From assembly GCA_963782445.1 (NCBI GenBank), contig CAWAJM010000001.1:2232001-2296000 (forward strand): a stretch of DNA of 64,000 bases, in the 5' to 3' direction. Shown here in pieces: positions 8,301 to 16,996 of the stretch (position 1 is the stretch's first letter; every line of letters starts with the position of its first letter). Made by a program: the position numbers and the translations under genes. The notes beneath the pieces were generated by a model that saw only the letters and a list, made by a program, of their open reading frames with translations, had not been told where the DNA came from and did not search any database. The DNA comes from ZC4RG20 sp963782445. GTDB taxonomy: Bacteria > Pseudomonadota > Gammaproteobacteria > Steroidobacterales > Rariloculaceae.

Positions 8301-9617
8301 TCAATGCTGCGGGCGATGCGGCGCCGGCGTGCCGGAGGCGCCCGAGACGGGCTCGCTGCCGCGGCGGGCCTGTCCCGACGGTGGCAGCGGCTCGAGCAGA
8401 AAGCCGCTCTTCGGCAGCGCCGGCATGCGGCTCAGGTCGACCGACAGGTCCTGCTCGGGCACGCGGTACTTCGCCTCGTCCTCGAGGAACTTCACGGCGC
8501 CCTTGAGCAGGGAGATCGTGATCCACTCGCCGGCGCAACGATGGTGAACGTAGGGATCGCCGCCGCCCTGCGGGATCAAGGCAAACGCATCGGGCTCGTG
8601 GACCTCGAAACGCTCGGGCCGAAACTCGTTCGGGGCCGACCAGAGCCGTTCGTCGTGATCGGTGCCGTACAGATCAAGCAGCACGCGATGACCGCGCGCA
8701 AATCGATAGTTGCGCCACTCGAACGGCTTTGCGACGACCGCTGCAGCGAAGGGAAAGAACGGGAAGAAGCGCCGCACCTCGTTGACGAAGTGCTCCATCT
8801 CGCGGCTGCCGTCGGCGTCCGACGGCCGGCTGGCCGGATAGCGGTGCAGCGCCAAAGCGGCGAACGTCACGTACCTCGCGATCGCCACGGTCGGCCGCAG
8901 CACGTTCAAGAGATCGACGGCTGCGACCTGGAGCTCGAGCAGCCGCCCGGCAAGGTCGCGGTGAAATGCGACGACGGCGAGCGCGCCCTCCGGTGGCGGA
9001 TCGAGCTCGCCCGCGCGGGTGCGCTGGACGAGGTCGCGGCCCCATGCCTCGGCGCGCTTCCTAGCGAGTCGGGAGTGCCAGTAGCGGGGCCCGATTCCGC
9101 CGCCGCCGTCGACGAGCGCGGCGAGATCGTTTGTGCGCTGCTCGACCTCGAACTCCGGCAGAGGCACGCCGGCCCACCGGCACACGGCGCGGCAGAAGGC
9201 TTCGTGCGCTTCGTCGAGAAGCCGGACGCGATCTTTCTTGCGCCAGCGCTGCAGCGCGAGCCGCCACTCTTCGTGCGCGATGTCGGCGAGCTCGTCGATG
9301 CGCTCCGGCAGCATGAGCCCCATGAACATTTCCTTGCGCTGGCGGTGTGCGGGCCCGTCGAGGCCCTGAACGCCGCCATTGCCGATCAGCGTGTTACGCA
9401 CGCGCCAAGGCATCGCCCCGTGCCGGCGCATGTGATCCGTATCGCAGAAAACCCGCGCGGCGTCGCTGCCGAGCATGCAGATCGTCGGCTTGAGCATGAG
9501 TCGCGTTTCGAAAACGTCGGTGTGCAGCTTTCGGCAGCGATCGCCGATATAGCGGTACCCGAGACGATACAGCGCGATCGTTCCGTCGATGCTGGGGTCT
9601 CGCGGCAATTCAGGCAT
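8301..9617 (-). CDS. CYP152-type cytochrome P450 fatty-acid peroxygenase
   Basis: A 438-residue soluble P450. The heme-binding cysteine is C361 in HHRCAGEWITI. The I-helix carries NEVRRFFPFFP instead of the usual acid-alcohol pair. An Arg-x-x-Pro arrangement there marks the CYP152 peroxygenases (BS-beta, SP-alpha, OleT), which use H2O2 and hydroxylate or decarboxylate fatty acids, the Arg pairing with the substrate carboxylate. No redoxin or reductase is adjacent, which fits a peroxygenase. The last 25 or so residues (GQARRGSEPVSG...) are a nonconserved tail. It converges tail-to-tail with the PQQ dehydrogenase, 39 nt apart. Confidence 0.85.
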   Translation of the reverse strand: MPELPRDPSIDGTIALYRLGYRYIGDRCRKLHTDVFETRLMLKPTICMLGSDAARVFCDTDHMRRHGAMPWRVRNTLIGNGGVQGLDGPAHRQRKEMFMGLMLPERIDELADIAHEEWRLALQRWRKKDRVRLLDEAHEAFCRAVCRWAGVPLPEFEVEQRTNDLAALVDGGGGIGPRYWHSRLARKRAEAWGRDLVQRTRAGELDPPPEGALAVVAFHRDLAGRLLELQVAAVDLLNVLRPTVAIARYVTFAALALHRYPASRPSDADGSREMEHFVNEVRRFFPFFPFAAAVVAKPFEWRNYRFARGHRVLLDLYGTDHDERLWSAPNEFRPERFEVHEPDAFALIPQGGGDPYVHHRCAGEWITISLLKGAVKFLEDEAKYRVPEQDLSVDLSRMPALPKSGFLLEPLPPSGQARRGSEPVSGASGTPAPHRPQH

Positions 9618-9746
9618 CCTGTCCTCCGGTCATCGTCTGTTTCGGCGCATCATGCGCGCCGGCCCCCCTTTTTTTCAGCGACTATTAAGCCTCGAGGCAA
9701 AATCCGTGCCGCGTCCAGGTTCAATCCACCTACGTCGGTGTAGAAC

Positions 9747-9986
9747 CTAAAAGAACACGGCCCAGGAGGGCTCCGACTCCGGCGAGCCAGGCCGCTCGCG
9801 CGAGGCTTCGTGCGGTTCCCGCGCGCCAACGCGCTGACGTTTCTTGCGGCGCGCCGTGTAGTGCCTGCTGCGGCGGCGGCGCGGCCCTTCGCCGTGCCCC
9901 GCCTTCTCCCACGTTCCCTGCGGCTCGCGGCCCGGACGGTGCTCGTCGGGCCGCCTATTCCCTTCGTCCGAATGGTGTAGGTCCAT
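9747..9986 (-). CDS. Small basic, Arg-rich protein of unknown function
   Basis: A 79-residue ORF starting MDLHHSDEGNRRPDEHR with a strongly basic middle (GPRRRRSRHYTARRKKRQR). It is predicted to be disordered, with no signal or membrane helix. The Shine-Dalgarno GAGAGG lies 8 nt before ATG 9986, better than random for this sequence. It sits downstream of the glycosyltransferase gene on the same strand. The composition suggests nucleic-acid or ribosome binding, but no family is recognised. In such GC-rich sequence a chance ORF remains possible. Confidence 0.4.
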   Translation of the reverse strand: MDLHHSDEGNRRPDEHRPGREPQGTWEKAGHGEGPRRRRSRHYTARRKKRQRVGAREPHEASRERPGSPESEPSWAVFF

Positions 9987-10087
9987 CGCGTGCACCTCTC
10001 TCCCGCTCGCGCGGAGCGCATTGCGAATCGGAACATCGCAAATGTTGGTGCAATGGCCGTGCCAAGGCGGCGTGCGGGCGCCGCGCG

Positions 10088-11143
10088 TTAAGCCGCACCC
10101 TGCGTCAAGAGCGTGTTTGCGGCACTGCGCTGGTCGAGCACATTGGCGTAGACGGCGATATAGGCCAACGCCATCCGGCGCGCACCGTAGCGCAGGGCAC
10201 GGGCGCGTGCGGCGACGGCGAGCCTCGCCGCCTCTTCGGTGTCGCCGAGCAGCGTGGCGAGCGATTCGGCGAGCGCGGATTCGTCGCCCGGCTCCACGAA
10301 CCGCGCCGCGCCGTCCCAAAGCTCGCGCAGCGGCGCGATATCGGCCAGCACGAGCGCACAGCCCGAGAGGGCGGCCTCGAGAACGGCAAGACCAAAGGGC
10401 GCGCTCCGACCCGGGTGCGTATACACGGCCGCGCGGCGGCAGTAGGCTGCGAAGCGCTCGCGCGTAAGCGGCCCCGGCAGCAGGACATTGGGCGGTTGGC
10501 CGTCGGCCGACGGGTTCCGGGCGCGCTTGCCGGCACCCGCGATCACGACCCGGTGCTCGATGGCACGGGCGGTGCGCAGCAGGCTGTGCAGCTGAGCGTC
10601 GCGATCGTCCAAATCGCCGGCCGCCAACACGAAAGGCTCCCGCCGCTGACCTACGGGCCAGCGGCGCGGGTCGATTCCGTGCCGAATCACCGCCTCGCGG
10701 CCTTCGGCGTCGGCCTCCGGGTATTGGGCGAGCAGCTCGCGCAGGCCCGCCGCGCTCGTCGCGATCACGTGGTCCGCTCGATCGACGGCCTCGACGACCG
10801 GTTCGGCCCGGCCGCCGGGAGCCGCGTCGTGGGCAACGAGCACGACGGGAACGGTCCAGGGACGAGCCCCCGAAGCGAAGTCGTTCACATGCAGCAAGTC
10901 CGGACCCCGGTCGGCCACGAGGGCGGCTAGCCACTCGCGCCGGCGCCCTTCCCCCGCCGCGCGGGGCGCCTCGTGTACGACGACGTTCGTGAGGCGGGAC
11001 GCCTCGATACGCCGAGCCTCATCGAGCTCGCCGGCGAGCACGGCCAGATCGAGCTCGCAGCCGAGCGCGCCGAGCTCGCGCAGCAGATCGACGGCGTACG
11101 TCCACATCCCGCCTGCGGCGGTGCACGTCATGAGTATCTTCAT
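10088..11143 (-). CDS. Glycosyltransferase, GT4 family
   Basis: A 351-residue GT-B enzyme. The N-terminal Rossmann domain starts MKILMTCTAAGGMWTYAVDLL, an acceptor-side motif typical of GT4. The C-terminal donor domain includes FVLAAGDLDDRDAQ, a loop THPGRSAPFGLAVLEAALSG (the E-x7-E-like donor-sugar motif in weak form) and LRELWDGAARFVEPGD. ATG 11143 is chosen because it begins the first beta strand; a longer frame upstream overlaps the epimerase gene. It lies 7 nt downstream of the epimerase stop, so the two are probably one operon. It likely transfers a sugar during polysaccharide or LPS synthesis in the cytoplasm. Confidence 0.8.
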   Translation of the reverse strand: MKILMTCTAAGGMWTYAVDLLRELGALGCELDLAVLAGELDEARRIEASRLTNVVVHEAPRAAGEGRRREWLAALVADRGPDLLHVNDFASGARPWTVPVVLVAHDAAPGGRAEPVVEAVDRADHVIATSAAGLRELLAQYPEADAEGREAVIRHGIDPRRWPVGQRREPFVLAAGDLDDRDAQLHSLLRTARAIEHRVVIAGAGKRARNPSADGQPPNVLLPGPLTRERFAAYCRRAAVYTHPGRSAPFGLAVLEAALSGCALVLADIAPLRELWDGAARFVEPGDESALAESLATLLGDTEEAARLAVAARARALRYGARRMALAYIAVYANVLDQRSAANTLLTQGAA

Positions 11144-11150
11144 AGCACAA

Positions 11151-12119
11151 TCACGCGACGAAGGCCGATGGCGACGACACGAGACACGTGTCGCCGAGCG
11201 CGCGGCGGAAGTGCCGCATCGTCTTGGCGAGCCCATGCTCCAGGGACGTAGTCGGGGTCCAGTCGATGCGCTCCAGCGCCCGCGCGATGTCCGGACAGCG
11301 ACGGACGGGATCGCCGGGCGGTAGCGGGCCGAACACGATCTTCGAGGACGAAGCCGTCAGGCGCAGAATGAGCCGCGCGAGCTCGAGCACGCTGAGCTCC
11401 TCCGGATGGCCGAGGTTCAACGGGCCCGGCAGCCCGCGTTCGAGGCGCAGAAGCCGCAGCAGCGCGTCGACGAGATCCTCGACGTAGCAAAAAGAGCGCG
11501 TCTGCGAGCCGTCACCGTACACGGTCAGCGGCTCGCCCTTGAGCGCCTGGGACAGCAAGTTCGACACGACCCGGCCGGCGTCGGGACGCATCCGGGGGCC
11601 GTAGGTGTTGAAGATGCGCACGACCGATACGGCGACGCCGCGTTCGCCGTACACGTGGCAGACCGTCTCCCCGCAGCGCTTCGCTTCGTCGTAGCAGGCC
11701 CGGGGCCCCATGGTCGCGACGTTGCCGGGGTAATCCTCCTGCTGAGGGTGCTGCGCGGGGTTGCCGTAGACGTTGCTGCTCGAGGCATAGATCAGGTGGC
11801 TGCCGGTCTCTGCCGCGAGCTCGAGCAGGCACCTCGTGCCCTCCACGTTCGTGCGCAGCGTCTTCTCGGGATCGGCCGGAGCATGCGGCGGCGCCGGCGG
11901 ACTCGCAAGATTGAAGATGGTATCGACGGGAAGCCAGAGCGGATCTAGCACGGATCGAGGCACGAAGGAGAAACGGGGCGAGCGTGCGAGCGCCGCAATG
12001 TTGTCTTCGCGTCCAGCACTGAGATCGTCCAGGCAGTAGACGAAGTGGCCCTCGTTGATGAGGCGTGTGCACAGATGCGACCCGACGAATCCTGCTCCGC
12101 CGGCGACCAGTACTCTCAT
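11151..12119 (-). CDS. NAD-dependent sugar epimerase/decarboxylase (UDP-glucuronate decarboxylase-like)
   Basis: A 322-residue extended short-chain dehydrogenase. The NAD site is VLVAGGAGFVGSHLC at residues 3-17. The catalytic triad is visible as ASSSNVYG and CYDEAKRCGE (Tyr-x3-Lys). The phrase MGPRACYDEAKR resembles UDP-xylose synthases (UDP-glucuronate decarboxylases), which make UDP-xylose; a UDP-glucose 4-epimerase role is the alternative. It probably supplies the nucleotide sugar for the downstream glycosyltransferase. Compared with typical UXS proteins the first Rossmann section is normal and nothing seems missing. Confidence 0.8.
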   Translation of the reverse strand: MRVLVAGGAGFVGSHLCTRLINEGHFVYCLDDLSAGREDNIAALARSPRFSFVPRSVLDPLWLPVDTIFNLASPPAPPHAPADPEKTLRTNVEGTRCLLELAAETGSHLIYASSSNVYGNPAQHPQQEDYPGNVATMGPRACYDEAKRCGETVCHVYGERGVAVSVVRIFNTYGPRMRPDAGRVVSNLLSQALKGEPLTVYGDGSQTRSFCYVEDLVDALLRLLRLERGLPGPLNLGHPEELSVLELARLILRLTASSSKIVFGPLPPGDPVRRCPDIARALERIDWTPTTSLEHGLAKTMRHFRRALGDTCLVSSPSAFVA

Positions 12120-12381
12120 GAGCTCTTCCTTCTGCGATTCGGGAAACGGCCGCGTTGCTTATTTCGAAATTTGTCTCTGCGGCGCTATGGCCCGAGCTTT
12201 TGCAACAAGCGTGCCACGGACTGAGCGCGGTGCCCGCAGCGCGGCAACGGGGGGATCGCGCCGCACACGGCCGCTTTCGCGGCCGGACGCGACGAGTCTG
12301 CCCCATTGCGGTTCACGGCCGGCCCGCGTTTCGGGCGGTCTGCCAAAATCTTGGGCCCGCTTCCAGAAGCTACTGCGCCGC

Positions 12382-12949
12382 TTATTGCGTCCCCTGCGCC
12401 GGCCGCAGGCCGCGCGGCCGGCGGCCGAGCAGACGGGCGCAGAGCGCCTCCGCGCCGGACAGCCGCACGCGACCGCGCCTTGCGACGGCGCGCTCTGCCG
12501 GGGTAGGCGCACGGCTCACGACCGCTGAGCTCTTGTTGCCGACGCGGAGCCCGGTCAGATCGAGCAGCCGTACCGCTGCAGCCAGCACAACCGGTTCGCG
12601 CGGAACGCTCGCCTCGAGGTCGCCGTCGATGCGGCGGCGAATCCTCGGTAACGCGACCGCAAACTCAGACATCTGATCGAACTTCGCCCGCTCCCGTCGG
12701 GCACGCCACTCCGGATGATAGACGTATTGCTTGCGGCCGCGCTGGTCCCTGCCGGTCGCTTGAATGTGACCGTTGTCGTCGCGACACAGCCAGAACGTCG
12801 GTCCACGCCGGGGGCACGGCCAGTGCATCGAAACGCATCTTGGTCTCGTTGCGGCCAACGATGGCGCCTTCGGCATCGATTTAAACGAACCCGCGGCCGC
12901 GGCGCGGGCGTGTCAGGCCGGGCTCGTGTGTGTTTACATAGCGCAACAT
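12382..12949 (-). pseudogene. DNA topoisomerase IB remnant (nonsense, frameshift and internal deletion)
   Basis: Reading the minus strand from ATG 12949 gives the usual N-terminal topoisomerase IB sequence (MLRYVNTHEPGLTRPRRG RGFV). It then meets an in-frame TAA near 12886, followed by IDAEGAIVGRNETKMRFDAL and AVPPAWTDV. One extra T near 12800 then shifts the frame, and the protein resumes as WLCRDDNGHIQATGRD, HPEWRARRERAKFDQM and LLDLTGLRVGN. After RVGN the catalytic tyrosine domain is absent; the sequence jumps to an Ala/Arg-rich segment (PTPAERAVARRGRVRLSGAE) resembling the C-terminal end. The gene cannot make an active enzyme. Intact relatives are about 330-360 residues. Confidence 0.8.
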
Positions 12950-13074
12950 TCAATCGGTCGGAAGGGCCGGCGAGGGACTCGAGCAAGAGTCGTGCCACAG
13001 GCGCTTGGTGCGCCTTTTCCTGGCATCGTTCTTGCAAATTACGGCGATCGAGTCTTCCGGGAGAAACCGTCGAA

Positions 13075-13233
13075 ATGGATATCGTCCGACTCATATGCGC
13101 CGTCCTTCTGCCCCCGCTCGGGGTCTTTCTGCAGGTCGGTTTGGGCGGTCAATTCTGGCTCAACATCCTCTTGACGCTTCTCGGCTACATCCCCGGCATC
13201 GTGCACGCCGTTTGGATTATTGCCCGGCGCTGA
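13075..13233 (+). CDS. Small membrane protein, Pmp3/YqaE family
   Basis: A 52-residue protein starting MDIVRLICAVLLPPLGVFLQ with two transmembrane helices separated by GLGGQFWLNI, ending IVHAVWIIARR. The LPPLGV motif and length match Pmp3/YqaE proteins, plasma-membrane proteolipids linked to salt, cold or membrane-potential stress. GGGAG lies about 10 nt before ATG 13075. The gene stands alone between the topoisomerase remnant and the next plus-strand ORF. Confidence 0.9.
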   Translation: MDIVRLICAVLLPPLGVFLQVGLGGQFWLNILLTLLGYIPGIVHAVWIIARR

Positions 13234-13313
13234 TGCCGCCAGGCGGCCGAGCCCGCCGATACTTTCCACGCTCGAATCGTCCGCACGCGGTTACACTGCG
13301 GCCTGCGTGTGGG

Positions 13314-14420
13314 ATGGTGCACCCGATGATGGATGAATTTCCGAACGTCGAGCTCAAGGATCTCGAGGGCGAGGCCTCGGCGCTGCTGCCCTGCGACAAC
13401 GAGGGGCTGCTCGCGGCGTACAAGCTGGATCGCGCATTCTGGGCTCTGCGGGACGCAGGCCCGGCCGAGGATGCGTTGCTGTTGGTCGGCCATCGCCGGG
13501 ACCGGGACCTGCACAAGGGCTGGCTCGTCAAAGCCATGAAGGCGCGTCTCAACGTCCAGCGCGAGACCGAAGACGCAGAGCTGTTGGCGCGCCAAGGCGA
13601 CTGGATCTACGTGCTCGGCTCGCAATCCGGGGGCGCGGACGGCGTGCTAGCGCCCGAGCGCAGCTTCGTCGCGCGCTTCGCCGAGCGCGCCGTGCGGCCG
13701 AGCGTAACGAGCGTGTCGAGCGCGCGCATCGAGATCGAAATTGCGAACCGGCCGTTTCTCGTTCACCGTGCCGTCAACGACGCTCTGAAGCGCAGCAGTC
13801 TCACGGTGATGCCGCTCGCGCCGCATGCAGCCAATACGTTCGTCCTGCCGACGCTCGAGGAGGGCTACACGGCCCGTGCCGCGTGGGCCCCGCGGCTGCA
13901 GAAGGACGACTACCCGATCCGCGTGGACGGCCTCGTGTTTCTGGCCGACGGTTCGGCCTTGCTCGGGCTGCGCTTTCCGATGACGGCCGACGGCCATCCC
14001 CTGCTCGTCCGAATCGAAGACCTCGGCCGCTGCTTCGCCGAGAACGGCACGCTGACGGCCTCCATCGCGGGCTACATCGCGAACGCGGGTTCCGCGGAGC
14101 GGCCCGTGGGCATCCGTGCCTTGCAGCGGACCGGAGCCGGCGACCACGACCGCCAGGCCATCAACGTCCTCACGGGGCCGCTCGGCTCACCCGGGCACCG
14201 CGACGCACTCGCGCACGACTACCCGGGCAGCGAGAAAGCCCCGTGCCGCCACTGGTGCATCGAGCTGCCCATGGGACGCGCAGCAGGCGAGGGACTCGAA
14301 GCAGAGCTCGTTCGGCAGTTCGACAAGCACAACGTCGAGGGCTTCGCGCAGGATGCGGAGGCGCATTGGCATTACCTTTCGCGTGCGTCCGGGGAGAGCT
14401 TCATCGTGCTCGGCGACTGA
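13314..14420 (+). CDS. Hypothetical protein, possibly a DUF3616-like beta-propeller
   Basis: A protein of about 368 residues without an obvious signal peptide or membrane helix. Repeated segments such as YPIRVDGLVFLADGSALLGL and PLLVRIEDLGRCF look like propeller blades and recall DUF3616 proteins, but the match is weak. Start choice: ATG 13314 (MVHPMMDEFPNVEL), or ATG 13326/13329, which also fit; the open frame extends further upstream without a better start. The reading frame is intact and codon usage is like that of the neighbours. Function is unknown. Confidence 0.65.
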   Translation: MVHPMMDEFPNVELKDLEGEASALLPCDNEGLLAAYKLDRAFWALRDAGPAEDALLLVGHRRDRDLHKGWLVKAMKARLNVQRETEDAELLARQGDWIYVLGSQSGGADGVLAPERSFVARFAERAVRPSVTSVSSARIEIEIANRPFLVHRAVNDALKRSSLTVMPLAPHAANTFVLPTLEEGYTARAAWAPRLQKDDYPIRVDGLVFLADGSALLGLRFPMTADGHPLLVRIEDLGRCFAENGTLTASIAGYIANAGSAERPVGIRALQRTGAGDHDRQAINVLTGPLGSPGHRDALAHDYPGSEKAPCRHWCIELPMGRAAGEGLEAELVRQFDKHNVEGFAQDAEAHWHYLSRASGESFIVLGD

Positions 14421-14521
14421 AGCAAGTGGCCAGGCGGCCCGAGCCCAGCGCAATCGTTGTGGGAAGTCTCCCTATCCGTTACCGCGAGGTTCTCGACTGT
14501 CCGAATGCGCTAAGACATCCT

Positions 14522-15159
14522 CTACCTAGCGGCGTCGTTTGCCCCTGATGCGTGCTGCCTGTTTTCGCCGCCGGCACCACCCCCTTCGTTGGCGTTGGTC
14601 TGCGTATTCTGAGCCTCGCCGTTCGGGCTCGCGTTCGCACCCTTGACGATGTCCACTTTTCCGGGCTTCGGGTTCGGTGCGGCCCCGAAGTGCGGGTGCG
14701 CGACGGGTTCGGGTCCGTGATAGGTCGCGCCGCCAGACGATCCCGAGACGCCTGAGATCTTCGGCTGCAGGCCGGCGAAGTAGTCCGCGACGGCCTTGAT
14801 CTGGTCATCGGAAAGGCCGCTCGCGATCATCTCCATGACATTCGCCGTGATGCCGCCGCGCTTGCCGGATTTGAATTGCTCGAGCTGCTGCTCGAGGTAA
14901 AGCGCGTACTGGCCGCCGATAAACGGGAACAAAGGCGGGCGGCCTTGCCCGTTCGCGTCATGACAGCTAACGCACGGCAGCACTCCCTTTTCCGGGAGAC
15001 CGCCTGCCAGGGCGGTTCGGGACGCAACGGTCCCGACGCGAACGTGCCCTCCTCGGCGCCGGTCACTATCGCGCTCGAGCCCGCTTGCGTCTGGATGCTA
15101 TGCGAGCCCGATTGGGCCTGCGCTTGCGACGCGGCATGCCCCGCCCAACCGACGGCCAA
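14522..15159 (-). pseudogene. Secreted cytochrome c, frameshifted
   Basis: One frame from about 15159 (TTG) encodes a signal-peptide-like start (LLAVGWAGHAASQAQAQSG) and a linker ending EEGTFASG. One base is then missing near 15040, and another frame continues as ASRTALAGGLPEKGVLPCVS with the heme motif CVSCH. It goes on through FIGGQYALYLEQQLEQFKSG to the axial-methionine region VMEMIASGLSDDQ. A long Gly/Asn-rich tail follows. It matches class I cytochromes that partner flavin dehydrogenases. No normal start codon precedes the heme domain in its own frame except GTG 14983, at the edge of the heme motif, so the native protein is probably lost. Confidence 0.7.
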
Positions 15160-15170
15160 TAGGCCGAACA

Positions 15171-15395
15171 GTCGACCTTGACCGACATCCCGCCCATGGC
15201 CTTGCCGATATCTGCGCGTTCTGTGTCACGTAGTTCGACATGAGTCGATCGTTGTAAGGAAAATCGAAAGTCATCCGACCCAGCGGCTGCCCGAACGCGT
15301 TCTTATAGGTCGGGTCCAGAGACAGATAGTTGTTCGGGTGCGGAGTGGACGAGCCGTGCCGCTCGAACGTCGCGACTGGAGACCAGGTGCGGGAC
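15171..15395 (-). pseudogene. GMC-type flavin dehydrogenase fragment (gluconate 2-dehydrogenase alpha-like)
   Basis: A roughly 75-codon piece with the recognisable GMC-oxidoreductase stretch RTWSPVATFERHG, PHPNNYLSLDPTYKNAFGQP, LGRMTFDFPYNDRLMSNYVT. A one-base slip near 15215 follows, and the matching text continues in another frame as IGKAMGGMSVKVD. The FAD-binding N-terminus and the catalytic His C-terminus are both missing. It directly abuts the cytochrome c remnant, the usual partner of membrane-bound gluconate/sorbitol-type dehydrogenases, so both are ruins of one former operon. Confidence 0.65.
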
Positions 15396-15792
15396 GACCG
15401 ACGGAGGGCGCGCGATGATGAGCACGGCTGCAGAGCCACGCGTGCATCAGCCATGCCAGAGGTTGGCGGTATTTAACCATCCGTTCACCGACCGTTCAGG
15501 TTCAAAGCTTTATACGGTTGTGTGTGAATCAATTCCTTCCCGCCAGCGAGGCTTGCCGGCGGCCAACTCAGGGCATCGTTCCCGATTCGGCTGCCGCAAT
15601 TTTGCAAATGTGCACACGAAGCTGGAGAGTGCGTGCTCGCCTCGGGCCGCGCGAGGCAGCCGTCACGCTCGCCACACGGAGGTCTTGCTTCGTGATGCGC
15701 TTCCGAGCCGCTCGGAGGACGCGGCCGTATAGTGGCAAGCAAGATCGAGCGAGGGCCGCGCACCGACCGTCGTACGTATCCAGGAGGAACCG
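15396..15792. other. Intergenic, no gene recognised
   Basis: About 400 bp between the GMC fragment and the response regulator. Open frames here show no family resemblance and overlap each other. The patch 15480-15540 is clearly more AT-rich than its surroundings and could hold promoters in either direction, but no convincing -35/-10 pair was identified. Confidence 0.5.
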
Positions 15793-16161
15793 ATGGCGAA
15801 AACAAGGAAAGTCATTCTCGTCGTCGAGGACGAGTCCGACGTCCGCGCAGGGCTCGCTGGGCTGATTTCGCACCACGGCTACGCGGTGGAAACGGCGGCC
15901 AACGGCAAAGAAGCGCTCACAAAGCTCGACACCATGCCGCCTCCCTGCCTGATTCTGCTGGACCTCATGATGCCCGAGATGAACGGCTGGGAGCTGCGCG
16001 CGCAATTGCTGGCCCGCAAGGATCTCGCGGAAGTCCCTGTCGTGCTCGTATCGGGCACGGCCGGTCTCGAGCAGATCGCGCGCACGCTGAAGGCGAGCGG
16101 GTGTCTGCCGAAGCCGGTGGACTTCGAGCGTCTCGTCGGCATCATCCAGGCCTACTGTTAG
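15793..16161 (+). CDS. Single-domain response regulator (CheY-like)
   Basis: A 122-residue receiver domain with no output domain. The acidic pocket is E12-D13 (VVEDESD), the phospho-acceptor D57 (ILLDLMMPEMNG), the switch residue S87 (LVSGT) and the conserved K107 (CLPKPVD). Single-domain receivers act in phosphorelays or by protein contact. The two hybrid kinases at 40137-41621 and 41646-44195 are possible partners but are far away. AGGAGG lies about 7 nt upstream of ATG 15793. Confidence 0.9.
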   Translation: MAKTRKVILVVEDESDVRAGLAGLISHHGYAVETAANGKEALTKLDTMPPPCLILLDLMMPEMNGWELRAQLLARKDLAEVPVVLVSGTAGLEQIARTLKASGCLPKPVDFERLVGIIQAYC

Positions 16162-16207
16162 CCGTCCCGCTTCGCCGCGGCGGCCTCGGGGCTGCTAGAC
16201 TGGGATC

Positions 16208-16996
16208 GTGGCCTCGTGGAAAGGGATCGCTGGATTGGGCACGCCGCCGCGGAACATTCTGGTTTTACTCGTCTTGCTCTGCGCGCTCGGTCCAGCATAC
16301 GGTCAGCCGCCCGACGGCCGTCGTAACGCGAGCGGCACAGACCTCGATCTCGACACCGTCGCGCAAATGATCCTGGCGCGCACCAACGCTTTCCGCATGA
16401 AGCACGGGCTCGAAGGGCTGGAGCGGGACCGGCGGCTCGAGAAGGCCGCCGGAGATTTCGCGCGCTTCATGGCTAGAACCGACAAGTACGGCCATACGGC
16501 AGACGGCAAGCGCCCGTCTCAAAGGATGTCCGCGCATGGCTACGAGTACTGCATTGCGGCGGAAAACATCGCCTACGCCTACCGGTCCACGGGGTTCATG
16601 CGCGAGGCGCTCGTGGACGAGTTCGTGCAGGGCTGGATTCATTCGCCTCCCCACCGCAAGAACATGCTCACTCCGCCGTTGCGGGACATCGGCGTGGGCG
16701 TCGCGCGCAGCAAGGAGACGGGTTATTACTATGCCGTCCAGGATTTCGGCCGGCCGCGCTCGGCCGCGATTACGTTTACTGTCTCGAACCGTTCCAGCGC
16801 GACGATTCACTATCGCTACGGCCAGCACAAATACTCACTGGCACCGCATGCCGCGCGTACGCACACCGACTGCGAGCCGCGCGCGCTCGAGGTCTTCGGC
16901 GCCGGCCGGCACAAGCAACGCACGTTCGAACCCGCCTCGGGCGCGCGTTTCGTGGTCAGCGGCGGCAGCGGCAATCTCAGCGTATCGATGCGATGA
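16208..16996 (+). CDS. Secreted CAP/SCP-domain protein
   Basis: A 262-residue protein starting with GTG. A hydrophobic signal (ILVLLVLLCALGPAYG) lies near residues 17-33. The CAP domain (about 47-190) shows LARTNAFRMKHGLEGLERD, the GHTADG and AENIAYAY segments and GWIHSPPHRKNML, the conserved cavity histidines and glutamate of the SCP/PR-1 fold. The C-terminal 70 residues form a beta-rich extra domain. Bacterial CAP proteins are extracytoplasmic and of mostly unknown biochemical function (lipid binding, protease-like or adhesive). The stop overlaps the next ATG by 4 nt (ATGA). Confidence 0.85.
   Translation: MASWKGIAGLGTPPRNILVLLVLLCALGPAYGQPPDGRRNASGTDLDLDTVAQMILARTNAFRMKHGLEGLERDRRLEKAAGDFARFMARTDKYGHTADGKRPSQRMSAHGYEYCIAAENIAYAYRSTGFMREALVDEFVQGWIHSPPHRKNMLTPPLRDIGVGVARSKETGYYYAVQDFGRPRSAAITFTVSNRSSATIHYRYGQHKYSLAPHAARTHTDCEPRALEVFGAGRHKQRTFEPASGARFVVSGGSGNLSVSMR

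Noticed and set aside
8304..9743. 479-residue plus-strand ORF opposite the CYP152 gene
   Set aside because: The minus-strand frame carries all P450 motifs; the plus-strand frame is a mirror artefact.
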